Position numbers and translations under genes: made by a program. 64,000 nt of DNA from Pleionea litopenaei (GTDB lineage Bacteria > Pseudomonadota > Gammaproteobacteria > Enterobacterales > Kangiellaceae): NCBI RefSeq assembly GCF_031198435.1, contig NZ_CP133548.1, forward strand, positions 1,116,001 through 1,180,000, written 5' to 3'. Positions within the stretch are counted from its first letter, which is position 1. Every line of letters starts with the position of its first letter. Shown piece after piece: positions 18,710 through 28,201 of this stretch. The notes under the pieces were generated by a model, which saw only the letters and a list, made by a program, of their open reading frames with translations, searched no databases and was not told the origin of the DNA.

Positions 18710-20425
18710 TTATTGTAATTTAGTGTACATTCGTTGAGCGTATTGATTGGTCGGAACAATCGCGAGAGACTCTTTGAACACCTTGCGCGCTTCGTCGTAG
18801 CGTTCCACTTGATACAAATCGTAGCCATAGCGATTAAGCCAATCATTTCTGCGACCATGAAACAGTGCTTTTTGCATCACCGCAATCGCTTCTCGATGAT
18901 ACCCTCTCTCACTCAAATTTCGAGCACGTGTGTACCACTCATAGCCAAGTAAGCAACGCAATTCTGAATTTGCTTCGATAAAACTTTGCGCTCTTAGAGC
19001 CAAGGCGCGAATTTTTTCGACACTGCCACCCCAACGCGGAGAATAAATCAACATGAGGCGTGCCCGCGGGTAAAACGCTTGTGGTAAATTCTCCTCAAGC
19101 TTTGTAAGCCACTGATAAACTAATTCATCACTATCTTTATCAGCAAAGCGAACGGCAAATAGAGCTTCATAACTTAACGGAATTTTTAAATTCAGATTCA
19201 AAGCCGTTAAAGCGGGTTCTTTTGAGCGCATCATGATCTGTTTAAAATCACCTAGCTGAGCGTTCGACGTATTTCTAACGCCTTTACTGCCACGAATATC
19301 CCAAGCAATTTCTTGCAGCGTCAATGCCTCCGCTAGATACGCATACTCTGATCCAGTTGCCGCTTGCCAAGTATTGATAGCGTCTAGTTTTAAAGAGCTT
19401 TCAAAACCAAGTCGCCAAAGCAGTTTATTAAACCCCCACTCTGGCAGCCGCTTTTCTAAATACAAACCATGCATTCTCGAAAAATAATCATCGAGCTTCA
19501 CGAAGGCTTTATTCTCTAACAACTGAGCAAGTTCCTTTTGTGAATACAGGGTGAAGTTAGGGTTATCAATTTGCCCATCAATAAAAATGGCATCTTGCCA
19601 ATTCGGATAAACGGCCGCTTGACCAAAGCCCTGTTGGTAATCGAAGTCGTCAAATAAACCCTGTTGATTAAAAGTGACCACTTGCCGAACTTTACTGAGC
19701 GCTTCTTTACGATTTTCAACAATTGAGCCTGGTTGCCCAAATGCAAATGCTAGTACCAACAACGCAGAGGTTAAAAGGAATAAAATCATTGGCCATGCGC
19801 TGTCCTTTAATTTCTCTGGCGGTAAAGGCTCAAATGAAAAGTCGGTATAATGCGTCAGCTCATCAATATAAGGTTTGGGAAGTCGACCATAGCGCTGCTG
19901 ATATATTTTTGCCGTCGCCAGCATGGAGTAACCACCCTGCGACTTGCCCTTTTCGTCAGTAAGTACCCAATCGAGCACATCATCTAAGGCAATTTTTTGT
20001 CGTAATCGAACGATTTGCTGAGTGGTTTCAGCATAATCATCAACCGAGGTATACACAGTGTTATCTTCGATCTTATGAACGGGCCCCCATAAAACTTCAC
20101 TATCATCATCACCAAATTGATAATGAAAGCGCACACTGGCTTCATCTTTTGAGTCTTTAACACCCTGAATAAAACGCGACAAATTTTGTTTTGCAAGGAT
20201 TTCGGATTCGCGCATTACTGGATCATCTTGACTGATTTGAAGAGTAAGAATATCGGGTTTTCCACTCCACTTCTTGAGCCAATACCATGGCAGTAGACAC
20301 CAACTTACTGCGATCGCTAACAGCGCAGAGTAATCTTCATTTAAACCAAATACTTCAAACGCAATAACAAAAGCGGGAAAAAAAGCCAGCAGTGATACCA
20401 CTGCGACTATCAATAAACGAGTCAT
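18710..20425 (-). CDS. Membrane protein with DUF2314-like domain and TPR-like tail
   Basis: 571 residues. Two membrane segments lie at the N-terminus (about 4-25 and 33-50). A domain at about 80-190 resembles DUF2314 (QNLSRFIQGVKDS...VLWGPVHKIEDNTVY...DVLDWVLTDEKGKSQGGYSMLATAKI). A third membrane segment follows at about 212-230. The C-terminal 300 residues are helical and end in TPR-like units (ALFHGRRNDWLNRYGYDLYQVERYDEARKVFKESLAI). DUF2314 has no assigned function. The product is probably inner-membrane anchored; transcription starts just after a 9-bp inverted repeat. Confidence 0.7.
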   Translation of the reverse strand: MTRLLIVAVVSLLAFFPAFVIAFEVFGLNEDYSALLAIAVSWCLLPWYWLKKWSGKPDILTLQISQDDPVMRESEILAKQNLSRFIQGVKDSKDEASVRFHYQFGDDDSEVLWGPVHKIEDNTVYTSVDDYAETTQQIVRLRQKIALDDVLDWVLTDEKGKSQGGYSMLATAKIYQQRYGRLPKPYIDELTHYTDFSFEPLPPEKLKDSAWPMILFLLTSALLVLAFAFGQPGSIVENRKEALSKVRQVVTFNQQGLFDDFDYQQGFGQAAVYPNWQDAIFIDGQIDNPNFTLYSQKELAQLLENKAFVKLDDYFSRMHGLYLEKRLPEWGFNKLLWRLGFESSLKLDAINTWQAATGSEYAYLAEALTLQEIAWDIRGSKGVRNTSNAQLGDFKQIMMRSKEPALTALNLNLKIPLSYEALFAVRFADKDSDELVYQWLTKLEENLPQAFYPRARLMLIYSPRWGGSVEKIRALALRAQSFIEANSELRCLLGYEWYTRARNLSERGYHREAIAVMQKALFHGRRNDWLNRYGYDLYQVERYDEARKVFKESLAIVPTNQYAQRMYTKLQ

Positions 20426-20452
20426 AACTATCCTTTACGATAAATTCCTAAT

Positions 20453-20484
20453 GAAGTCGCTCAACGCTTGCTCAGAGCGACTTC
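20453..20484. promoter_or_regulatory. 9-bp inverted repeat in front of the DUF2314-like gene
   Basis: GAAGTCGCT (20453-20461) and AGCGACTTC (20476-20484) are exact complements with a 14-base spacer, 28 bases upstream of the minus-strand start codon. It could be an operator or a leader hairpin. The rest of the 384-base gap 20426-20809 shows no gene or repeat I can support. Confidence 0.4.
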
Positions 20485-20809
20485 GATTCTCATCATCCTT
20501 AACTCAACTAATACCGGCTACAAACCGATCAACGCCTTTGTTTACCGCCCTCTTCCACTGAAGACAATCAACAAGACGCTGTATTATATCGAAGATTGGC
20601 AGCGTTTTCATTAACTCACATTGCGAAGTTCTACGGCTTAAGCCCACTTGACAAAAGATCCCATGGCTTTTGAAAAAATCGCAAAAACACTGCAAAAAAT
20701 CCCTTTACCTTGCTTTCTCCCTTGAGATCCGTTTTCTTAAATCGTGAATGATAACTCTCATTAGCTCGAACAAAATGTTGCTAATGCATTTTCGAAGAAG
20801 GAAATTATT

Positions 20810-21997
20810 ATGAAACAAACTGCTTTGACTGCGGCGCTTATTATGGCCATGACTTACTTACCGAGTAGCCATAGCCATACCCCGCTGAATGAAGTTCCTG
20901 ATTTAAGTCAGTACACTGAATCGGTGCAAGACTGGGAAGACCATCGCGCTTTTTTTGAGGGACAATCTTTGGATGTGCTCGATATTCATTTGCACCCGGG
21001 CAGTTATGATAAGTTAGGACCAAAAGGTAAAGAGTTTGTTAAAAGCGTTTTTCCCGTTAATTTACCCGATGTTCTTAAAGTGCCTATTTTACGGCTGTTC
21101 TCGTCATTTCAACTTAATCCCTATGGTGCCTTTATTGGAATCAAAAATGAGTGTCGCAAAGCATCGGCAAACAACTGCATTCTATTTGCTACCTATGCCC
21201 CAGAAACTTGGGGAATTGAACCCAATGAAGACCTCATCGGCTACTTAGATGACAGCAGGAATCAGTTCAACAACCAAACCTTTTTCTATGGATTAGCCAG
21301 CTTAAGCGTTGAAAACTGGTCAACCAATAAAGAAAATAGCCTGAATCAACTTCGTAACGCGTTGTCTCATCCTAAAATTGTTGGAATCAAACTCGCGTTT
21401 GCCCATACCTTAACGGCGTTTGATGACCGTCAATACTTTGATATTTATGAGGTCGCAAAAAGTTTCAACAAACCGGTTTATCATCATGTTGGTACCAGTC
21501 CATTAAGAAAAGTGTCTGAGTTTGAGGAAGAAGAACGTGAGTATGTTTTCCGCACATTTGATCCTATGTATTTAGAAACGGCTATTAAAGAATTTCCAGA
21601 CGTAAATTTTATAATGGGTCATGCTGGCAACGATGCTAATGTTGAAGGCTTTGATAAAGTTGACGAAGTGTTTTTCCTTGCAGAAAAATATCCAAATGTC
21701 TTTATCGAGGTATCAGCCCTTGGTTCATCAAGGAGTGATCCAGATGGTTCAAAGATGGAACGCATTCTAATGCAAGCTAAATCGCTGAACATTATTCATA
21801 AACTTATTTATGGCTCAGATGGCCCCGGAAGCCCAGGAAATATACAAGGCTACAAAGAGCGTGTGATTGAAAGCTTACAACGAGCAAATTATACATTTGA
21901 ACAAGCGCAAATGGTAATGGCCAGTAATGCGAGAAGTCTATTCTCTATTCCAGCAGCAAACACCATTGTTGAAAGCAATGTTCAAAAGCCAGAGTAG
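20810..21997 (+). CDS. Exported amidohydrolase-family (amidohydro_2) protein
   Basis: 395 residues with a signal peptide (about 1-22) and a metal-dependent TIM-barrel hydrolase domain. Metal-binding hallmarks are LDIHLHP (His60, His62), the later His in PVYHHVGTS, GHAGND after the fifth strand and the C-terminal YGSDGPG carrying the catalytic-type Asp. This is the amidohydro_2 (decarboxylase/lactonase-like) branch. The substrate is unknown; export to the periplasm is unusual for that branch. The ribosome site GAAGAAGGAA precedes the ATG. A bidirectional terminator follows. Confidence 0.82.
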   Translation: MKQTALTAALIMAMTYLPSSHSHTPLNEVPDLSQYTESVQDWEDHRAFFEGQSLDVLDIHLHPGSYDKLGPKGKEFVKSVFPVNLPDVLKVPILRLFSSFQLNPYGAFIGIKNECRKASANNCILFATYAPETWGIEPNEDLIGYLDDSRNQFNNQTFFYGLASLSVENWSTNKENSLNQLRNALSHPKIVGIKLAFAHTLTAFDDRQYFDIYEVAKSFNKPVYHHVGTSPLRKVSEFEEEEREYVFRTFDPMYLETAIKEFPDVNFIMGHAGNDANVEGFDKVDEVFFLAEKYPNVFIEVSALGSSRSDPDGSKMERILMQAKSLNIIHKLIYGSDGPGSPGNIQGYKERVIESLQRANYTFEQAQMVMASNARSLFSIPAANTIVESNVQKPE

Positions 21998-22028
21998 TAG
22001 CCTAGCCAAGGATTAATAATCAATACCC

Positions 22029-22060
22029 AAATGAGCTAAAGAATATCCTTTAGCTCATTT
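22029..22060. terminator. Bidirectional terminator
   Basis: AAATGAGCTAAA (22029-22040) pairs with TTTAGCTCATTT (22049-22060), a perfect 12-bp stem with an 8-base loop, between the convergent amidohydrolase and pectate lyase genes. Confidence 0.85.
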
Positions 22061-22088
22061 GCTCTTGATGCCTTCAATCTTAAATAAT

Positions 22089-23818
22089 TCAAGGCAAAAC
22101 GAAACAAGATTTAATGGTTCCGAATAATGGGTCACCAAATACTTGATTGTTACAATGAACACCATCACGATGAATTTGAATATAATAGCGGTCCGCAGCA
22201 CCATAATAGACTGTTTTAACACCTTCAAACGCGCAGAACTGATGTTCGCTTGAGCAAAGCATAGCCTCTTTCGGAAGCCACTTCATCGTGTCAGACGCAG
22301 TAGAATGGTAAAGCTCAAATTCAGCGATTTGCACTAGCTTTGATGCGTGATCGATCGCTAAAGTCACTTTGTCAATGGATAGCAATGGCAAACCTTGAAT
22401 CACCGTTTCAGGTCCTAATTGTTCGCCCGCTGCTAGCGTTACTTGGTTCGACTCATCGATCAAGCGCCAACTTCGCGTTGCGAAGTTTCTTTCACGAATA
22501 ATAATTTTATTGAAGGGTTGCATGCGTTTAATTGAAATGCTCTCTTGAGTTGCACTTCTTGGCATCCAAAAGGAATTCAAATCTCCATCACGAACGTTCG
22601 AATAACTACTGCCTGACTGTTCGCTACTGCCATCAGAACCCGCGTTGAGCGCTAAGTTATCTCCATCGTTTGGTGGTTCAGGATTCGGTGGTGTTGGTGG
22701 CTCTGGAGGGTTGGTAGAACCGTCCGGTACTAGGTTACATTGACCATCTGAGCGCACAAGGCCTTTTCCGGCTCCCGCTGCCGCCAACACCATTTCTCTT
22801 ACACAGTGACTTGGATCCATATAATAACGATAAGGTAATTCAACGGAGGTCGTTGATTTCATTGCCTCACCAGCGATCTCGCCATCACTTGAAGCCTTCC
22901 AAGAAACTCCGTCGAGTAGGTTATTTCGTAAATCCCAATACCCTACTCGATCGCTATAAAAGGAGACGATAGGATTATGACTTTGTTCAAACACATTCTG
23001 TTCGACTCTTAACTTAGCATCCATGCGACTATTGATACCTGAGTCTTGAACGTTCAAGTAATAATTATTAAAGACATGACCGATGCCAAAACGAAATAAA
23101 GGTGCTCGAGAATTTATATTTTCGAATCGATTGTGATGAAAGGTAATTTTTCGCTCACCCCAATCACTGTCACTCGAGCCATGCAAGCTGGCTTTCCAGC
23201 TATCATGAAAATAATTGTAAGATACTGTAATGTTTCTAGCTCCTCGCTTAGTATCAAACAGTCTATCATAGTAATCTTCATGAACGGCTAAACTTGCAAA
23301 AAACTCATTATGGTCAACCCAGATATGATGGCTGTCGCCTTCAATTCCTAGCGCATCTTTGGCACCAATATCAACATGATGAATAATAAGATTACGAAGA
23401 ATAATATTTTGAGAATCGGTGATCTTTATTCCAATCCCAGAAAACTCAGCGCCCCCTAATTGCCCTTGAATGGTGAGGTTTTTAACACGTTTTATATCAA
23501 TTTGTTTTTGTCCGGTATTTTCTGGCGTTATACGACCATCGATAATAATCGTTAGTGGTTGGTCATTATTTTTTTATCTTTCAACACTTGATATAAATCA
23601 GCTCCATTGTTGATATAGATTGTCTCTCCGCCACTTCCACCGGTAGTCATGCCATCTACGGTAGCAAAGCCTTGAGGCCCGGCATGCACTGCTGAAAGAT
23701 TTATGAGAATACCTAAGGCTATCGACTTAGAGAATAATTTTGTGCGACGTTTAACTCGTTGATACATCGTCGAAACGTAACGCCCCATTCCCACCCTTTT
23801 ATTCACGGTGTTATTCAT
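22089..23818 (-). pseudogene. Pectate lyase (PL1-like) with two C-terminal modules, frameshifted
   Basis: The start (ATG 23818) encodes a signal peptide and the PL1 opening GPQGFATVDGMTTGGSGGETIYI, but the frame stops at 23552. Shifting at a run of seven A (minus strand, 23569-23575) joins it to an open frame running to 22089. That frame holds the parallel beta-helix core (NLTIQGQLGG, IKITDSQNIILRNL, GIEGDSHHIWVDHNEF, SWKASLHGSSDSDWG), a Pro-rich linker, a discoidin-like module (about 120 residues) and a terminal Cys-containing module ending CNNQVFGDPLFGTIKSCFVLP. One more A would restore the frame. Either the homopolymer is misread, or the gene is phase-variable, or it is decayed. Function if intact: pectin cleavage outside the cell. 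Confidence 0.85.
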
Positions 23819-23990
23819 GGCTTCATTCCTTGTGTTGTTCTATTTAGTTTTTAATCGATTTAAACCTTGATGAGCGAGCTTGAATGACCAAGCTTTATTG
23901 GCGCGGGATAGTTACAAATTACTGGTCGGATTAGTGAGATTCAATGCTCACTTTCCTCCTGAAAAGAAAAAAAAATAGAAAGTACTTTGA

Positions 23991-24012
23991 CGGAGGTTCT
24001 AGTTTACCTCCG
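23991..24012. promoter_or_regulatory. Inverted repeat upstream of the pectate lyase gene
   Basis: CGGAGGT (23991-23997) and ACCTCCG (24006-24012) are exact complements with an 8-base spacer, about 175 bases before the pectate lyase start. It could be an operator. The rest of the 304-base gap 23819-24122 is AT-rich and holds, besides this, only the terminator of the next gene. Confidence 0.35.
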
Positions 24013-24069
24013 TATATAAATAAGTGAGATTGCTGATGCTCAATATAAAATGTCGAGAATTAGAATAGA

Positions 24070-24099
24070 AAAAAGCTCACCGTGTAAGATGAGCTTTTT
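24070..24099. terminator. Terminator of the phytase-like lipoprotein gene
   Basis: AAAAAGCTCA (24070-24079) pairs with TGAGCTTTTT (24090-24099) around a 10-base loop. Read on the minus strand it ends in a T run, 24 bases after the stop of the gene at 24123-26633. Confidence 0.85.
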
Positions 24100-24122
24100 A
24101 TTGGAATATTCGCACTTAATGT

Positions 24123-26633
24123 TTAGAACGAGAGAGAACCAAGATTGATCAACTGTGTCTCACCGCTGTTATCATCAACGCCATCATTATCGTTGACCAC
24201 ATAAACCTTTCCATCAAGAGCGACCGTCAAGCCTTCAACTTTTTCAACCACTAATCCACCCGCTAAGGTTAAGTCTGCCATTAAGTCACGAACTAATGAC
24301 TTAGTGATGGTCGAATTAGCAACAGGACTCGATAAATCAATTTCGTAGATCCGCTTAATTGAGGCATCTGGTCCAGCTTGATTATCTCGCTCTAGCACTA
24401 AGAAACGTCCATTGCCTAACGACGATATGTCAGATAATCCAACCCAACCGCCATTTTGAGACGTCGCTGAATCCAGCGGATAAAATACGAAACTCCAGCT
24501 TTCGGCGACTAAATCATAAATCCCTATTCGAGGATTGCCATCAGCTCCCCAAGTACGCTGAATGGCTACATAGAGCTTGTCATCATATTCTGCAATGCCT
24601 TCAAAACCAAAGCGAACTTGCTGATTGTTTAAAGACTCTGGCAAAGTAATGACTTGCTCGATGGTTCCTTGCTCATCGGTTTTAAAAATAAAGTTCAATG
24701 AGTTGATTGGCCGGTCAGTATCGCCAATGGTTCCGGAGCCTTCAGATGCTAACCAAAAACCACCATCAGAAGCCTGCGCTATGCCTTCTAAATCCAAGTT
24801 AACCGTTTTATCTTGATTGATCATGGCTGCTAAGTCTGCAATGTCGAACACGGAAACACGTGTTGGATCATCGTCATCAACTTGACTGTCAGCTAAATCT
24901 ACTGCGGCAAAATTTTCAAATACGGCTTGCTCATCATTGACCCTAAGTTCAGTGGTAATTCTCGCTGGAGAACGAGACGTATCAATCGTAAAAATTCGAC
25001 TAGCATTATAAAAACTGTCTTCAACGGCGTACAAACGACTGACGATATTATTGTCTGCGGCAAGTCCCGATAACGCGGCCCATGGTATAGGCGTTCCATT
25101 CTCACGATCGCTTGATGCGATCGTTGGGTAATAGGCTTCAGTATAGTTGTATTGGTAGACATTAATAACCGAGCGCATTTTGTCGTCACGGTTATCTTCT
25201 TCACTAGCAACAAACAACAGATTTCGCGAAGGTAATGCTACGCCGCCTTCTGGAGCCGCCGCCGCGGGCAACACTTGTTTGAATAGCGGGCGCGTTGGAT
25301 CGGCAACGTCGTAGACGAAAATCAAACTCGAACGTTCAGAGTTTACAAACAAATACCGCTCTTCCCCAAAAATACCCAATTCTATATTTTCAGGTTCATT
25401 ACCTTTATTGCCCGAACGCGCATCGGGATAGTGACCAAATCGAGCGGCGTAATGATCGAGACTAGCACCACTCGACCATACGATCTCACCCGATCGGTGA
25501 AACACCGTAAATCCTCGACTGCCACCGTTTAGATCACCTTCATCGGCGGTCGCAAAATAATCATTGTTGATCCATGAGACACCATCTGGCTCTCGTGGAA
25601 TGTTGGTTAATGATTCCGTCTGCTCAATCATTAATCCATCGCCTTCGGTTGCATCGATCAAGTTCAGATCAACGGTTCCCGCAGAAAAAGATTCGGTCAC
25701 GGTTGCCGAAGCCAAGTCAACAATCACAATGTGGTTGTTTTCTTGTAATGTCACCACCGCTTGATTGTCACTGTTGATATCAACATATTCTGGTTCTGGA
25801 TCATCGGCGTATAGATCGGCAAGGCCAGTTAGAGAAACTCTTGAGAGACTCCAGTTATCCGGGTCGGAATCACTTAAGTCGATTACAATTAACTCGCCTG
25901 CGGGTAACTGTGGAGGTTCTCCATCACCTAAGTCTTCATCTCGTTCATTCTCAATCACAACCGCCGCATACTGACCATCGGGACTCACCGCGATCGAGTC
26001 CGGTTGTCCTCCTAGATCAATACTCGTAACAAGGGCCTGAGAAGCAATGTCTACAACGTCAAGTTGACCAGATACGTTTACATAATCTTGTGATGTGTTC
26101 ACGGCTACCAACGCGAAATCATTTAACGTTGCAACGGATGTTGGTTCTCCGGTTAACGCTAAAGTGCCCAATGCTGATGGCGAATTGGGGTTGGAAATAT
26201 CGACAAAGCCAATTTGCTCACTTGGACTGTCACTGTATATTAAAGTCATTCCATCACTACTGACCGCAGCAATTTCTGCAGCAGTTTCTTCATCAGTGTT
26301 GCATTGGTTATCGATTTGCAAACACACCGGGAAAGAAGCAATACGATTAAAGTTTTCGTTTGAATTAACCTGAGCTGCGTGACATTGGAACGTCGTTTGA
26401 TTGATCTCACTGGCCTCTAAAAGACCATTGCGATTGGAATCTTGTCCGGAGTCAATACGAATTCCGCCTTTGAAACATTGGGCGTCTCCAGCGGCTAACT
26501 GAGTTTGAGTTATCAGTGCGTCGATACCGTCGACGCCGTTGCTTCCATCTAAGCCATCTTTTCCATCATCGCTGCAACCACTGAGAAGCGCGATCAAAAT
26601 GCTCGCGGGTAATGCTAAAATTCGTTTATTCAT
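24123..26633 (-). CDS. Lipoprotein with phytase-like beta-propeller domain
   Basis: 836 residues. The lipobox LLSGC puts the modified cysteine at 20. A short collagen-like GXX stretch (GKDGLDGSNGVDGIDA) leads into a module with CFKGG and DSNRNGLLEASEI (DUF7151-like). A beta-propeller of WD/YVTN-type blades follows (ISPDGQYAAVV, VSWINNDYFATADEG). The C-terminal part matches the 'esterase-like activity of phytase' family (LEGIAQASDGGFWLASEG, FGFEGIAEYDDKLYVA, EGLTVALDGKVYVVNDNDG). It is expected on the outer face of a membrane; phosphate-ester hydrolysis is only suggested by the family name. It has its own terminator and probably its own promoter. Confidence 0.82.
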   Translation of the reverse strand: MNKRILALPASILIALLSGCSDDGKDGLDGSNGVDGIDALITQTQLAAGDAQCFKGGIRIDSGQDSNRNGLLEASEINQTTFQCHAAQVNSNENFNRIASFPVCLQIDNQCNTDEETAAEIAAVSSDGMTLIYSDSPSEQIGFVDISNPNSPSALGTLALTGEPTSVATLNDFALVAVNTSQDYVNVSGQLDVVDIASQALVTSIDLGGQPDSIAVSPDGQYAAVVIENERDEDLGDGEPPQLPAGELIVIDLSDSDPDNWSLSRVSLTGLADLYADDPEPEYVDINSDNQAVVTLQENNHIVIVDLASATVTESFSAGTVDLNLIDATEGDGLMIEQTESLTNIPREPDGVSWINNDYFATADEGDLNGGSRGFTVFHRSGEIVWSSGASLDHYAARFGHYPDARSGNKGNEPENIELGIFGEERYLFVNSERSSLIFVYDVADPTRPLFKQVLPAAAAPEGGVALPSRNLLFVASEEDNRDDKMRSVINVYQYNYTEAYYPTIASSDRENGTPIPWAALSGLAADNNIVSRLYAVEDSFYNASRIFTIDTSRSPARITTELRVNDEQAVFENFAAVDLADSQVDDDDPTRVSVFDIADLAAMINQDKTVNLDLEGIAQASDGGFWLASEGSGTIGDTDRPINSLNFIFKTDEQGTIEQVITLPESLNNQQVRFGFEGIAEYDDKLYVAIQRTWGADGNPRIGIYDLVAESWSFVFYPLDSATSQNGGWVGLSDISSLGNGRFLVLERDNQAGPDASIKRIYEIDLSSPVANSTITKSLVRDLMADLTLAGGLVVEKVEGLTVALDGKVYVVNDNDGVDDNSGETQLINLGSLSF

Positions 26634-26728
26634 TTTTTATCCAGCTTGAAATTTATTGTTAATTTGCGATTTTTGCCGCTGGATATGACAAATTAAAGCA
26701 ATCTTTATGACGTTTTTTTTAAACTAAA

Positions 26729-26758
26729 AATACGGAATAAAACGACTTACTCCGTATT
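26729..26758. promoter_or_regulatory. Inverted repeat upstream of the phytase-like gene
   Basis: AATACGGA (26729-26736) and TCCGTATT (26751-26758) are exact complements with a 14-base spacer, about 100 bases upstream of the start at 26633. The half-site TCCGTAT also occurs in the inverted repeat in front of the pectate lyase gene. A shared operator is possible but unproven. Confidence 0.4.
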
Positions 26759-26833
26759 CAATGCTGTATTAAGAATTTATTGGCGACTGACAATAAAGAA
26801 TTTTTAATGTCAGACAATGGGCTCTCGTTACGC

Positions 26834-28066
26834 TTAGCTGATCCAAAACCCAGCAAGAACGACTGCTGCAAATCCTAAGGTATAAGCGATTAAAAGATAA
26901 ATCGAAAATCTTAAATAACTGATAAACGTTAAACTTTGTACTTTACTCATTGCCACGACACCGGCAGCAGAGCCAATCACCAATAAAGAGCCACCAACGC
27001 CAACGGCGTATGTCAAAGCTAACCATTCTGCCAAGTCCATTTCTACGCCTGACTTTAGCAATGCGGCGGTTAATGGCACATTGTCAAAAAGTGCGCTAAA
27101 CAAACCGACCACATAGTTTGCGGCAAGAGGCGGCAGTACATCATAGAGCTTAGGAAAGTACATTAATACGCCGAGTTCTTTGAGCATGCCTACTAACAAC
27201 AATACGCCGAGGAAAAATAGCAAGGTATCGAATTCTATTCGTCGAATGTAATCGAGCACGGGCTCATCTTTATTTAAAAACTGAACCACCATGAACATTA
27301 ACGATAAACCGAAAAGAAACGATAAAACCGGTGGTATGGTGAAAAAGACATTGAGTAACAGAGTTCCTGCAATGGTGCTTAAAAACAATCCAGAGATCAG
27401 CCAGTCATTGCCTGATACAGAAACTTTTTGCGGGGTAAACGTTAAGGTCCCTTTCATGGTTAATGACAGCATTAACGCTAAACTAAACACAGCAAAAATA
27501 GCCGGTAACACAATCAACAATAAATCTGGAATTTCAACTTTACCGGCTAAGAAAATCATTAGGGTTGTAACATCGCCCGTTATGAGGCTAGCACCTCCGG
27601 CATTGACCGCAAAAACCACCAACACTAAATACCGTAGCCGTTGCTTCTCCGTTAACGGCAAACTCATTAGAACGCCAATACACACCAAGGTCGCGGTTAT
27701 ATTGTCAGCAAAAGATGAGAATAAAAAGGCAAATAGCCCCGTTATAAGCATTAACTTACGTTCAGACACTCGCTCCGGCATGACCTTATTGACCAAAGCA
27801 TCAATCACGCCTTTTGACGATATATAGGCGACAAACGTCATCGCAGCCATTAAGAATAACCAAAGCGTCGCAATATCTAGGAGGTTCTCGTTTAGAGCGT
27901 GCTGTACTTGTTCGACCGAAAGCTCGTGTGGGGGATGAATATAGAAGAGAATCCAAACTAACGAACCAAAAAACAGGGTGGTCTTGGCTTTGTCGATGTG
28001 AACTAGGTCTTCAACGACAATCGATAAAAATCCTAAACCGACCAAAATCAGCAATAAAACAGTCAC
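26834..28066 (-). CDS. nhaD: NhaD-type Na+/H+ antiporter
   Basis: 410 residues with about 11-12 hydrophobic segments and the NhaD/ion-transporter signature FLFSSFADNITATLVCIGVLMSLPL (about 115-140), plus NAGGASLITGDVTTLMIF and FDNVPLTAALLK, which carry the conserved Asp, Asn and Thr residues of the family. It would expel sodium in exchange for protons at alkaline pH, fitting a marine cell. The start is GTG at 28066 with AAGG in front. It is shorter at the N-terminus than some NhaD proteins, which carry a signal-like leader. Confidence 0.9.
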   Translation of the reverse strand: MTVLLLILVGLGFLSIVVEDLVHIDKAKTTLFFGSLVWILFYIHPPHELSVEQVQHALNENLLDIATLWLFLMAAMTFVAYISSKGVIDALVNKVMPERVSERKLMLITGLFAFLFSSFADNITATLVCIGVLMSLPLTEKQRLRYLVLVVFAVNAGGASLITGDVTTLMIFLAGKVEIPDLLLIVLPAIFAVFSLALMLSLTMKGTLTFTPQKVSVSGNDWLISGLFLSTIAGTLLLNVFFTIPPVLSFLFGLSLMFMVVQFLNKDEPVLDYIRRIEFDTLLFFLGVLLLVGMLKELGVLMYFPKLYDVLPPLAANYVVGLFSALFDNVPLTAALLKSGVEMDLAEWLALTYAVGVGGSLLVIGSAAGVVAMSKVQSLTFISYLRFSIYLLIAYTLGFAAVVLAGFWIS

Positions 28067-28201
28067 GGCGCTACCTTACATCAGTACATCAGTTATTTTT
28101 GCTGCAGCGCATTATACGCCCTTTTCTACCGATTGGGAGTAAATTTTAACGCCTCCTTGTCGACTCTATTGAGAAATGGTCAATCGATTTCAGAGTGAAT
28201 A

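Noticed and set aside
20504-20695. Minus-strand 63-codon frame in the gap before the amidohydrolase gene
   Set aside because: No ribosome site and no coding character; it overlaps the probable promoter.
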